Assembly (NCBI RefSeq): GCF_003583365.1
Contig: NZ_QXED01000004.1
Span: 310,001 to 374,000, forward strand
Reading direction: 5' to 3'
From: Fibrisoma montanum
Lineage (GTDB): Bacteria; Bacteroidota; Bacteroidia; Cytophagales; Spirosomataceae
Length of the DNA: 64,000 nucleotides
Below are positions 19,139 through 27,385 of the stretch, one piece after another. The notes beneath the pieces are model-generated. The model ran no database searches, was not told the origin of the DNA, and was given only the letters and a program-made list of their open reading frames with translations. Position 1 is the stretch's first letter. The number at the start of each line of letters is the position of its first letter. The translations under genes and the position numbers were made by a program.

Positions 19139-20395
19139 ATGGTGCGAATGTTAAGTATGCGTCGTTTGATAGCCGGTTTATTCGTGCTAAGTGTAGTTAC
19201 ATCCTGTGGGCAGGGTGATCAGAAACAACTGAAGCGCTCAGCCGACGCGCTTCGTAACTGTGCGGGCGATCAGGTGCTGTCAGCCGCCGAACAACAGGCC
19301 ATCCGGACCGAGATTGGAGCCGACGAGAAAACCCGGAAGATTGCTCAGGTTATTGAGCAGAAAGTACGAGCCGGTTTCAATGGCAACGTACTGGTTGCCC
19401 AAAAAGGCCTTGTCCTCTATAAAAAGTGCTTTGGGTATGCCCACTTTGAGCGTCATGAGCGCGACTCATTGGTTGAAGACTCCAAGTTTCAACTGGCCTC
19501 CTTATCAAAAACGTTTACGGCTGTCGGGGTGCTTAAGCTGATTGAGGCCGGTAAGCTCAGCTTTGAGGACACCATCCAGCGTTTTTACCCTGATTTCCCG
19601 TATCACGGCATTACGATTCGTGATCTGCTCTGTCATCGCAGTGGATTGCCTAATTACGCCTATGCTTTTGACGACAGCATGAAGGTGAATTTTTATAAAC
19701 GTGAAAAGCCATACCCGACCAATGCCACTATTATGCACTGGTTTGCAACGGTAAAGCCAACGCCCAAGCGCTACAACGTACCGGGCCGACATTTTAGCTA
19801 CAGCAACACCAATTATATGGTGCTAGCGTCTATCATCGAAAAGGCAACTGGAAAAAGCTACGAGGCATTTATTCGGAAAAATATCTTCGAGCCGCTGGGT
19901 ATGCACAACACGTTTGTTGCTACCACTCACAGTGATTCTATTAATATGCACCGCACTGCGGGGTATCAGTGGAATCGGCGACTGCCCAAGGATTATTACG
20001 ATGATGTAGTAGGCGACAAAGGCATTTATTCGACCACGGGCGATCTGTTTCGCTGGTACCGGGCGCTGAATGGCGATTGTGTCCTGCAACGAAAGACCCT
20101 GGCCGAGGCTTTCGTACCCCGTAGCTTTGAGAAAAAAGGGACTAAGAACTACGGATACGGGTTTCGGATGTTCGTCAATGAAATGAATCAACCCGAGGCT
20201 ATTTATCACTCAGGCTGGTGGAAAGGCTATAATACTATGTTCTGGTTTAGCCCAAAAGACGAGTACGTAATTATTCTGCTTTCCAATCGGTACAACAAGT
20301 CCGTGTATCGCGTCAAGGAACTGATTGATGTGCTGCAGACTCATTCGAACCCGACTGAAGCAGGCACGGACGAAGATGGCGAAGTGGAAATATGA
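19139..20395 (+). CDS. Serine hydrolase lipoprotein (class C beta-lactamase fold)
   Basis: A 418-residue protein of the beta-lactamase/D-alanyl-D-alanine carboxypeptidase-like serine hydrolase family. It has a lipoprotein signal with lipobox VTSC (Cys23), so it is likely tethered to a membrane. Catalytic motifs are S121-x-x-K124 in LASLSKTF, a YSN motif in HFSYSNTNYMV, and HSGWWKGY as the third box in place of KTG. Members hydrolyse peptides or esters of cell-wall-like or small substrates and rarely antibiotics, so resistance should not be assumed. It has its own promoter upstream. Confidence 0.87.
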   Translation: MVRMLSMRRLIAGLFVLSVVTSCGQGDQKQLKRSADALRNCAGDQVLSAAEQQAIRTEIGADEKTRKIAQVIEQKVRAGFNGNVLVAQKGLVLYKKCFGYAHFERHERDSLVEDSKFQLASLSKTFTAVGVLKLIEAGKLSFEDTIQRFYPDFPYHGITIRDLLCHRSGLPNYAYAFDDSMKVNFYKREKPYPTNATIMHWFATVKPTPKRYNVPGRHFSYSNTNYMVLASIIEKATGKSYEAFIRKNIFEPLGMHNTFVATTHSDSINMHRTAGYQWNRRLPKDYYDDVVGDKGIYSTTGDLFRWYRALNGDCVLQRKTLAEAFVPRSFEKKGTKNYGYGFRMFVNEMNQPEAIYHSGWWKGYNTMFWFSPKDEYVIILLSNRYNKSVYRVKELIDVLQTHSNPTEAGTDEDGEVEI

Positions 20396-20473
20396 GTAGA
20401 GTTACGTTTGAGCCGGACTTTTGACGTAAATCAGTCGTATTCCATAACGTGTTACCCGCTGCTCATCGTTCGT

Positions 20474-21403
20474 ATGCGTCGAATCCTCTCTACACTCCTG
20501 TTAAGCGCTGTGTTCGCTTGCCCCGCCATGTCGCAGGAAGTTATTAAGCTCTGGCCCGACAACGCCATTCCGAACGCAGTTGCAGGCGTAAATCTCACCG
20601 AAAAGTCTGTTACGACCGATGGTATTCTCCGCATCAGCAACGTAACGGTCCCCACACTAACAGCGTATCCGGCACCTAAAGACAAAGCTACAGGCGCGGC
20701 CGTAATGATTTGTCCGGGGGGCGGCTACTCGATTCTGGCGGCCAGCCATGAGGGCGAGGATGTAGCCCGGTGGTTTAATACAATGGGTGTTACGGCGTTC
20801 GTGCTGAAGTACCGCTTACCCGATTCGACGGTGATGACTAACCCTCACGAGGTACCGCTGATGGATGCCATGCAGGGAATGAAACTGATCCGGCAAAATG
20901 CCGCCCGCTACGGGGTTGATCCCAACAAGATTGGCGTTATGGGTTTCTCGGCGGGAGGACACCTGGCATCGACCTTATCCACGCATTACTTTCGGGGGCC
21001 GCAGGCCAGCGAACAGGCAAAACCTAATTTTGCCATTCTGCTTTACCCCGTCATCACGTTCGGTGATAAAGCGCATACCGGCTCGCGGGATAGACTGCTC
21101 GGTAAGCTTACAAAATCACCCGATATGATCGCGTACTACTCGAACGAACAACAGGTCACAAACCTGGCACCACCGACATTTCTGGTGCATTCCATGGACG
21201 ATAAGGCGGTTCCGGTCGACAATAGCATTAATTATTACCTGGCCTTACTGAGAAACGGAATTCCGGCCGAAATGCACCTTTACCCAACCGGCGGGCACGG
21301 ATACGGACTGCGAACGGATAAGTTCGGTTCGCTCAGTACGTGGCCGACAACGTGTCAGGCCTGGCTCACTAACAACGTAATTGCTGGTAAGACTGTAAAA
21401 TAA
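20474..21403 (+). CDS. Exported alpha/beta hydrolase (acetyl-xylan esterase-like)
   Basis: A 309-residue secreted alpha/beta hydrolase. The ATG at 20474 is chosen because it gives a signal peptide (MRRILSTLLLSAVFACPAMS, cleaving before QEV); an in-frame TTG 66 bases upstream would add a non-signal extension. Features include the LWPDNAIPNA start common to the acetyl-xylan esterase-like group, the oxyanion loop CPGGGY, the nucleophile elbow GFSAGG, and late Asp (SMDDKAVP) and His (GGHGYG) that complete the triad. The substrate is probably an acetylated or esterified polysaccharide. A bidirectional terminator follows directly. Confidence 0.88.
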   Translation: MRRILSTLLLSAVFACPAMSQEVIKLWPDNAIPNAVAGVNLTEKSVTTDGILRISNVTVPTLTAYPAPKDKATGAAVMICPGGGYSILAASHEGEDVARWFNTMGVTAFVLKYRLPDSTVMTNPHEVPLMDAMQGMKLIRQNAARYGVDPNKIGVMGFSAGGHLASTLSTHYFRGPQASEQAKPNFAILLYPVITFGDKAHTGSRDRLLGKLTKSPDMIAYYSNEQQVTNLAPPTFLVHSMDDKAVPVDNSINYYLALLRNGIPAEMHLYPTGGHGYGLRTDKFGSLSTWPTTCQAWLTNNVIAGKTVK

Positions 21404-21439
21404 TAAACCGGGACGGCTCAAACAGCCGTCCCGGTTTAT
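21403..21439. terminator. Bidirectional terminator between convergent genes
   Basis: Perfect 16-base arms (21403-21418 and 21424-21439) with a 5-base loop and A/T ends on both sides. It separates the hydrolase (+) from the SPFH gene (-) and overlaps the hydrolase stop codon region. Confidence 0.9.
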
Positions 21440-21451
21440 CTATGCGCTTGC

Positions 21452-22357
21452 CTACTTCTCGTTCAGGATCAAAGGCGTATTACTCCGCCCTCCCATAATT
21501 ACAATCTTGGCGTTGGGAGACGCAGCCAGTTCCCGTTGAGCCTTAATTTGTTCGTACTGCAGCTGCCGGTCCGACAAGCCGGTGGACAGAATTTTCTGAT
21601 AGTCGGCAATACCCTGTGCTTCAACCCGCTTCCGTTCGGCCTCCTGCCGTTCCTTCTGTAATACAAACTGCATCTTCTGGGCCTCCTGCTCAGCATTGAT
21701 CTTTGATTCGATCGTTTGTTTTACCGAATTAGGCAGATTGATGTTGCGGATCAGTAACTGTTCCAGCAGCAATCCCCGCTTTCTGAAATCAGTGTCGATT
21801 GTTTTGTAAATCCGACTTTGAAACTCATCACGACGCGTTGAATACAAGGCTACCGCGTCGTAATAAACGGCATTGTCACGAATGCGGGTGCGGGTAATGG
21901 GCCGGACAATCTTATCGGTATAGTCCGTGCCAATTTCGCTGAAGATTTTAGGAGCATCGGCCGGAATCATCCGGTACAGCACCGTCAGGTCAATGACTAC
22001 CTCCAGCCCGTCGGCGGTGAGTACCCGGATTGCATCGTCGCCAATCTTCTGGCCTTCATCATTGGATGCCGACATCGTGTAATTCTGCGTTTTGATGTCA
22101 AACTCCGTTACGGTGGCCAATGGATTTACCAGGTTCAGGCCTGAATTCAGTGTGCGGTCACTGACATTACCAAAGAGTGAAATAACCCCAACGCGACCGG
22201 CGTCGATCTGTCGGACGCTGGCCGTTAGAAACCCTAGAACAATCAGAATGACGCCAATCAGTTTAATCGGGCGTGAATACCGCGAAAACGCCAGCGCCGG
22301 CGTATTAATTGCGAACCCGGCGAACAACGCCAGTACGCCGATGATGAGAAGAAACAT
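21452..22357 (-). CDS. Prohibitin-like SPFH domain protein
   Basis: A 301-residue membrane protein of the SPFH/prohibitin family. Two N-terminal hydrophobic stretches (residues 1-20 and 34-48) anchor it. The SPFH domain follows (VGVISLFGNVSDRTLNSGLNLVNPL, residues ~54-200), and a Gln/Glu/Ala-rich helical coiled coil (INAEQEAQKMQFVLQKERQEAERKR) spans ~215-275. Such proteins form large ring or cage assemblies that organise membrane microdomains and often regulate membrane proteases. Nearest neighbours give no clear partner protease. The ATG start at 22357 is unambiguous. Confidence 0.9.
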   Translation of the reverse strand: MFLLIIGVLALFAGFAINTPALAFSRYSRPIKLIGVILIVLGFLTASVRQIDAGRVGVISLFGNVSDRTLNSGLNLVNPLATVTEFDIKTQNYTMSASNDEGQKIGDDAIRVLTADGLEVVIDLTVLYRMIPADAPKIFSEIGTDYTDKIVRPITRTRIRDNAVYYDAVALYSTRRDEFQSRIYKTIDTDFRKRGLLLEQLLIRNINLPNSVKQTIESKINAEQEAQKMQFVLQKERQEAERKRVEAQGIADYQKILSTGLSDRQLQYEQIKAQRELAASPNAKIVIMGGRSNTPLILNEK

Positions 22358-22687
22358 GGTTTTGTGTGTTTATGATACGGTGCGCGATAGTCCCAACTAC
22401 AGTCAGGTGACTGTTATATCGCAATAAAAGGTAAGGAAAAGGCCGTAGATAACAACCGGTACGGAAAGAGCCGGGAAGTTACCGGCGGGGTGGCGGAGTC
22501 ATAGTCGCTTATGTCAGAAGACAGGTCAAATATACAAAGACTGAAGCGGCAAAAAAGCTGTTTTACAGGAGCGGACGCCGGCTGTTTATGTTGGTCAGAA
22601 AGACTGACGATTGGGATAGGCATTAAAAAAGGCATCCGGTAAACAACCAGATGCCTTTTGGGTACTATCAATTAACCCTTCAGCGCA
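22358..22687. other. 330-base intergenic region
   Basis: Lies between the SPFH gene start and the DUF1573 gene stop, both on the minus strand. It contains the terminator of the DUF1573 gene (22627-22659). The remaining ~220 bases should carry the SPFH promoter. I see no convincing gene or consensus promoter in it. Confidence 0.5.
22627..22659 (-). terminator. Intrinsic terminator of the DUF1573 gene
   Basis: Arms AAAAGGCATC (22627-22636) and GATGCCTTTT (22650-22659) pair over 10 bases with an inner GGT/ACC. On the minus strand it is followed by a T run, 28 bases after the DUF1573 stop codon. Confidence 0.8.
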
Positions 22688-23146
22688 TTACCGTGAAGTC
22701 TTGGTACCTTTTTTCTTGTCTTTTCCTTTGTCGGCCGGAGAAGCAGCGGGCGAAGCAGCCGTCTGGGCGTCTTTCTGCGCTACAACCTCACCTTTCAGGA
22801 AAAGTGTAATCTGACCGCCTTCCGCGTTGCTGGTTACCGTTACTGACTTATTGAACGGACCAGATGCAAGTGCGTTATAAGTAGCTGATACAGAACCCGT
22901 TTTGCCTGGCAGAACCGGCTCGCGAGTCCAGCTTGGTTTGGTGCAACCACAAGAGGCCGTAGCGTCGTTGATGATGATCGGGTCGCTACCCATGTTCTTG
23001 AATTCAAACACATAGGTAACTGGCTTGCCTTGCTCCACTTTGCCAAAGTCGTGCGTTTCTTTGGCAAACTTCATAACCCCTTTCTGCGCGTAGCCAACTG
23101 CAACAAACACAAATAAAGCTACAAATAGTGAAAAAATCTTTTTCAT
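22688..23146 (-). CDS. DUF1573 periplasmic/secreted protein
   Basis: A 152-residue exported protein with signal peptide MKKIFSLFVALFVFVAVGYA. The mature part is a single DUF1573 Ig-like domain with hallmarks KETHDFGKVEQGKPVTYVFE, FKNMGSDPIIINDATASCGCT and VLPGKTGSVSATYN. The CGCT motif is the best-known family signature. The C-terminus is a Lys/Ala tail (DKGKDKKKGTKTSR). DUF1573 proteins are abundant in Bacteroidota, but no biochemical role is established. It appears to be a single-gene unit with its own terminator. Confidence 0.92.
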   Translation of the reverse strand: MKKIFSLFVALFVFVAVGYAQKGVMKFAKETHDFGKVEQGKPVTYVFEFKNMGSDPIIINDATASCGCTKPSWTREPVLPGKTGSVSATYNALASGPFNKSVTVTSNAEGGQITLFLKGEVVAQKDAQTAASPAASPADKGKDKKKGTKTSR

Positions 23147-23386
23147 TGGACTGGAGAAAATTATGGTTTGGTTGTTTAATGGACCACCTTATAAACACAA
23201 ACTCAAGCAAAGATTTAGCCAAATAGTTGTTGGCTGTTGTCCGCTTAACAAAGAAACGTAAAAAATCGTTTTTTTGAAAGCTGAGTTGTTTTATATTATT
23301 TTTACTTTCGCTCGATCCGAATTTCCAGGTCCAGCGACTTCATCAATGAACAGACATGTTGAACGCTTTCAATCAATAGCAGCGCT

Positions 23387-25798
23387 GTGATAGCAAACGA
23401 ACAACTCCGCTCGACTGATATTCTCTCCCGCGAAAAAATCCTATCCGACTACCGCTTAGCCTGCGAAAGTCGACAGGTCAGTTTGCTGGGCCGGAGAGAC
23501 GTAATGGGTGGGCGTGCCAAGTTTGGTATCTTCGGCGACGGCAAAGAACTGGCGCAGCTAGCTGCCGCCAGCGCTTTCCGACGGGGCGACTTCCGCTCGG
23601 GCTACTACCGCGATCAGACCTTCGTGGCTGCGCTGGGTGAACTGCGCTGGACTGAATTCTTTGCGCAGTTATATGCCGATACCGATGTCACGCGCGACCC
23701 TAATACGGCGGGCCGATCTATGAACGGCCACTTTGCCACCCGTTGGCTCGATGAAAACGGACTGTGGCGTAATCAAACCGAATTCTTCAATTCCGTCTGC
23801 GATATTGCCCCCACGGCAGGCCAGCTTCCGCGTTCGCTCGGGCTGGCTTATGCATCGCGGCTGTTCCGGCACAACCCAGGGCTGAGTGACCTGACCAGTT
23901 TCTCTAGGCATGGCAACGAAGTCGTATTCGGTACCATCGGCGATGCATCTACGTCGCAGGGGATGTTCTGGGAAACCATGAACGCAGCCGGGGTGCTGCA
24001 GGTCCCGCTGCTAATGTCGGTCTGGGACGATGGGTATGGTATCTCCGTTCCGGTCGAGTACCAGACCACTAAGGGGAGTATTTCGAAAGCGATGGCCGGT
24101 TTCCAACGGGATGCTATCGACGAGAAAGGGTTTGAAATCTTTACGGTCAAGGGCTGGGATTATATAGCACTCCTCGAAACGTACCAACATGCCGCCCGAC
24201 TCTGTCGTGAGCAGCACGTACCGGTGCTGGTCCATGTGCAGGAACTGACCCAGCCTCAGGGGCACTCAACCTCTGGTTCGCACGAACGGTATAAGTCGAC
24301 AGAGCGGCTGTCGTGGGAGGTTGAACACGATTGCAACCGCATGTTCCGGCTGTGGATTCTGGAAAACGGTTTTGCAACCAGCGACGAGCTGGATGCCATC
24401 GAAGCCGAAGCAAAACAAACTGCCCGGCAAGCCCGGGTTGATGCCTGGAACGCGTTTCAGGGGTCGATGCAGAACGATCATAATGAAGTCGTTGATTTGT
24501 TGCAGCAGGCCGCCCGGAATCATCCGAAATCGGCTGAACTGATGGCCATTCGGGAGGAGCTTCGCCGGATCGTCAATCCGCTGCGCCGTGACGACGTAGC
24601 AGCCGTTCGCAAGGCCCTGCGCCTGCTGCGAAATGATACGAGTAAAACCAGAGAAGGGCTCCGGAACTGGCTTATCCGCACAAAGCCCGAAAACGAAGAT
24701 CGGTTCAGCTCGCATTTGTACAGCCAGTCACCTGAGTCGCCGATGCTGATCGAAGGGGTACCGGCCCACTATCCGGAAAGCGGACCCATGGTTGACGGCT
24801 ACGTACTTATGCAGCACTACTTTGATGCGCTCTTTACCCGCGATCCGCGGGTGGTGGCGCTGGGCGAAGACGTTGGCCGGATCGGTGATGTAAACCAGGG
24901 CTTCGCGGGTTTGCAGGAGAAATATGGAGAAGAACGTATTACGGACACCGGAATTCGTGAAACTACCATCATCGGTCAGGGCATCGGCCTGGCTATGCGG
25001 GGGCTGCGCCCAATTGTGGAGATTCAGTACTTCGATTACATATTTTACGCGCTGGCTACCTTGACGGACGACCTAGCGACGCTGCAATACCGTACCAAAG
25101 GCGGGCAAAAGGCTCCGCTGATCGTTCGGACGCGTGGCCATCGGCTGGAGGGTATCTGGCATTCCGGATCGCCGATGGGTGCCATGCTGAGCACCCTGCG
25201 GGGAATGCACGTACTGGTGCCCCGCAACATGACCCAGGCAGCCGGTTTTTACAACACATTAATTAAGGGCGACGATCCGGCGCTGCTGATTGAGTGCCTG
25301 AATGGCTACCGGCTTAAAGAGCGGCTTCCCGACAACCTGGATGAATTCTGCCTGCCGCTCGGCGTTCCTGAGGTGCTTCGCGAAGGAACCGACGTAACGC
25401 TGGTCACCTACGGATCGATGTGCCGAATCGTGATGGAGGCAGCGGCTCAGTTAGCCGATATGGGTATCAGTGTGGAGGTCATTGACGTGCAGACCCTACT
25501 GCCATTCGACGTGCATCATTCAATTGTTGAATCCATCAAGAAAACGAACCGGGTGTTGTTTGCCGACGAAGACGTACCGGGTGGCGCAACGGCGTATATG
25601 ATGCAGGAAGTAGTAGAGGTGCAGAAAGCGTACCAGTACCTTGATTCGGTTCCGCGCACGCTGACGGCTAAAGCACACCGGCCGCCCTACGGCTCGGATG
25701 GCGATTATTTCTCGAAGCCGAACGTAGATGATGTCATTGAAACCGTTTATGCGCTGATGAACGAAGCCGAACCAGCGCGATTCCCGGAATTATATTAA
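23387..25798 (+). CDS. 2-oxoacid (branched-chain) dehydrogenase E1, fused alpha and beta subunits
   Basis: An 803-residue thiamine-diphosphate enzyme that decarboxylates a 2-oxoacid and passes the acyl group to lipoyl E2. The N-terminal half (~1-400) is E1-alpha-like, with a thiamine-diphosphate motif beginning GDASTSQGMFWETMNAAG and ending WDDGYGISV (DD where NN or NK is more usual). The C-terminal half (~445-803) is E1-beta-like: DPRVVALGEDVG, ITDTGIRETTIIGQGIGLA, PIVEIQYFDYIFYA and VTYGSMCRIV. Single-chain alpha/beta fusions are frequent in Bacteroidota and normally serve branched-chain oxoacids. The only in-frame start after an upstream stop is the GTG at 23387. E2 and E3 genes are not adjacent. 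Confidence 0.88.
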   Translation: MIANEQLRSTDILSREKILSDYRLACESRQVSLLGRRDVMGGRAKFGIFGDGKELAQLAAASAFRRGDFRSGYYRDQTFVAALGELRWTEFFAQLYADTDVTRDPNTAGRSMNGHFATRWLDENGLWRNQTEFFNSVCDIAPTAGQLPRSLGLAYASRLFRHNPGLSDLTSFSRHGNEVVFGTIGDASTSQGMFWETMNAAGVLQVPLLMSVWDDGYGISVPVEYQTTKGSISKAMAGFQRDAIDEKGFEIFTVKGWDYIALLETYQHAARLCREQHVPVLVHVQELTQPQGHSTSGSHERYKSTERLSWEVEHDCNRMFRLWILENGFATSDELDAIEAEAKQTARQARVDAWNAFQGSMQNDHNEVVDLLQQAARNHPKSAELMAIREELRRIVNPLRRDDVAAVRKALRLLRNDTSKTREGLRNWLIRTKPENEDRFSSHLYSQSPESPMLIEGVPAHYPESGPMVDGYVLMQHYFDALFTRDPRVVALGEDVGRIGDVNQGFAGLQEKYGEERITDTGIRETTIIGQGIGLAMRGLRPIVEIQYFDYIFYALATLTDDLATLQYRTKGGQKAPLIVRTRGHRLEGIWHSGSPMGAMLSTLRGMHVLVPRNMTQAAGFYNTLIKGDDPALLIECLNGYRLKERLPDNLDEFCLPLGVPEVLREGTDVTLVTYGSMCRIVMEAAAQLADMGISVEVIDVQTLLPFDVHHSIVESIKKTNRVLFADEDVPGGATAYMMQEVVEVQKAYQYLDSVPRTLTAKAHRPPYGSDGDYFSKPNVDDVIETVYALMNEAEPARFPELY

Positions 25799-25814
25799 CG
25801 GAACAGGAGTTTCT

Positions 25815-25928
25815 AACCGCAAATCGGATCGCCGAAGCGGACGGCGGGAAAAGCAAAGTACGCAGAGAAAAATCTTTGCGTACTTTGTGCTATACTTGGC
25901 GTTCGCTTCGGCGGTCCGATTTGCGGTT
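25815..25928. repeat. 114-base nested inverted repeat (dispersed-repeat-like hairpin)
   Basis: 25-base arms 25815-25839 and 25904-25928 are complementary except for one G-T position. Inside them a second stem pairs 25852-25864 with 25877-25891 (one 2-base bulge). The whole forms a long two-stage hairpin filling the gap between the E1 gene and nuoI. The inner part (CAAAGTACGCA type) resembles dispersed intergenic repeats common in Bacteroidota. It may act as a terminator or be a non-autonomous repeat element. Confidence 0.8.
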
Positions 25929-25940
25929 TCAATTTAACTG

Positions 25941-27368
25941 ATGAGCTACTTTCAGGACATACAGGATGGCATCCGGACAACACTAAAGGGACTCAGCCTG
26001 ACACTGCAGCATTTACGTAATTCTACCCAGCGTCGGAAACCCGTCGGTGTGGCCAGCGACAATTATTTTGAGCAGCAGAACGGTCTCGTTACGTTGCAGT
26101 ACCCGCATGAACAACTGCCCATCCCGGACAATGGTCGCTACCGGCTCAACAACGAGATCGATGATTGTATCGTCTGCGATAAATGCGCCAAAGTATGCCC
26201 CGTTGATTGCATCACGATCGATGCCATCAAAGCGACTGAGGAGGTAGGCCGGGCATCCGACGGTTCACCCATTCGTCTGTATGCGGCCAAGTTCGACATC
26301 GACATGGCCAAGTGCTGTTATTGTGGGCTCTGTACGGTTGTGTGCCCCACCGAGTGCCTAACGATGGAGAAAACTTTCGATTACAGTGAGTTTGAACTCG
26401 GAAAGCTTACCTACCATTTCGCGGATCTGACGCCTGAGCAGGCCGATGAAAAGCGGGCGCTCTACGAACAGTTCGTCCGGGAGAAAGAAGAACTGAAAGC
26501 GCAGAAAGCGCCTGTTGCCCAGTCGGCCGAAGTAGCTCCGGCGGCCAAACGGCCCGTTTTCCGGCCTACCGCCAAACCCGCGGCTTCATCACCCGCCGAA
26601 ACGGACGTACCATCTGAACCCCAGCAAAAGGCTTCGGTAGAGCCGGCAACGACGCCACCGGCTCCTAAACGGCCGGTGTTCAAACCAACGCAGAAGCCAA
26701 CCGCAAAGACAGAGGCAACCGACGAGCAGAAACCCGCAGAAATAGCTCCTGCAGACCAGCCGCAAACGGAAGGTCCAGCCGCACAGCCGGCCGCTCCAAA
26801 ACCGGCCTTCCGCCCCACTATGAAGCCCCCGGCGGCTAAATCAGTGGCCCCGGGAAATTCGGAAGATAAGGAGTTGAAAAAGCCGATTGAAAAACGTAAT
26901 TCGGTTGGGTCTGCGTTAGCGCATCCGGTCACAGATGCGACACCCGACGAAGCTGGACAGATTGCCCTGGAAGCTCGTCAGGAAGCGGTTGAGCGCGGGG
27001 AAGTGCAGCAACCGGCTCCGGATGCACCGGGAGCCGATGCGCCCAAACCGCGACCAGCGTTTCGGCCGACGATGAAACCAGCCGCTCCAACAGCTGAAAA
27101 CACCCCGGCTGATTCGCCGAAGGCCGATGCCGAAGCGGTTGCTCCCGAACCACCCAAACCACGTCCGGCGTTCCGGCCGACGATGAAACCCGCTCAACCG
27201 GCTACAACTGAGCCGATTGAATCGGCTTCTGACAAACCGGCCGACGTTCCTCAACCGACGGCCGCCGAACCTGCCAAACCGAAACCGGGGTTCCGGCCAA
27301 CGATGAAGCCAAAACCGAACGAAACGGCTGATGATGCCGGCGAAACAACCCAGGAGAAATCTGTCTAA
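25941..27368 (+). CDS. nuoI: NADH-quinone oxidoreductase subunit I with long Pro/Ala repeat tail
   Basis: The first ~185 of 475 residues are subunit I of respiratory complex I, which holds iron-sulfur clusters N6a and N6b. The two C-x2-C-x2-C-x3-CP motifs are C76-C79-C82-C86 and C125-C128-C131-C135. The rest is unusual: a 290-residue low-complexity Pro/Ala/Glu/Lys extension containing six copies of a ten-residue motif [KR]P[AVG]F[KR]PTxKP (starting near residues 204, 244, 287, 371, 408 and 448). Ordinary NuoI is about 150-230 residues. The tail is probably disordered and cytoplasmic. It heads the nuoI-J-K-L-M run, with nuoJ 12 bases downstream. Confidence 0.93.
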   Translation: MSYFQDIQDGIRTTLKGLSLTLQHLRNSTQRRKPVGVASDNYFEQQNGLVTLQYPHEQLPIPDNGRYRLNNEIDDCIVCDKCAKVCPVDCITIDAIKATEEVGRASDGSPIRLYAAKFDIDMAKCCYCGLCTVVCPTECLTMEKTFDYSEFELGKLTYHFADLTPEQADEKRALYEQFVREKEELKAQKAPVAQSAEVAPAAKRPVFRPTAKPAASSPAETDVPSEPQQKASVEPATTPPAPKRPVFKPTQKPTAKTEATDEQKPAEIAPADQPQTEGPAAQPAAPKPAFRPTMKPPAAKSVAPGNSEDKELKKPIEKRNSVGSALAHPVTDATPDEAGQIALEARQEAVERGEVQQPAPDAPGADAPKPRPAFRPTMKPAAPTAENTPADSPKADAEAVAPEPPKPRPAFRPTMKPAQPATTEPIESASDKPADVPQPTAAEPAKPKPGFRPTMKPKPNETADDAGETTQEKSV

Positions 27369-27385
27369 TCTGCGAAATCTGTGGC
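27356..27385 (+). repeat. Dispersed AATCTGTGG-type repeat at the nuoI/nuoJ junction
   Basis: The stretch AAATCTGTCTAATCTGCG followed by AAATCTGTGG is a degenerate tandem of AATCTG units. It supplies the stop codon of nuoI (TAA at 27366-27368) and the GTG start of nuoJ (27381). A related sequence in the other orientation overlaps the GTG start of gldD near 49133-49166. Confidence 0.5.

Noticed and set aside
19139-20395. Antibiotic-resistance beta-lactamase
   Set aside because: The third catalytic box is HSG rather than KTG and the family is mostly non-resistance serine hydrolases; no evidence for antibiotic hydrolysis.
22414-22671. 85-codon open frame on the minus strand in the SPFH-DUF1573 gap
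   Set aside because: It has no ribosome-binding site or domain, overlaps the DUF1573 terminator, and its composition is not gene-like.
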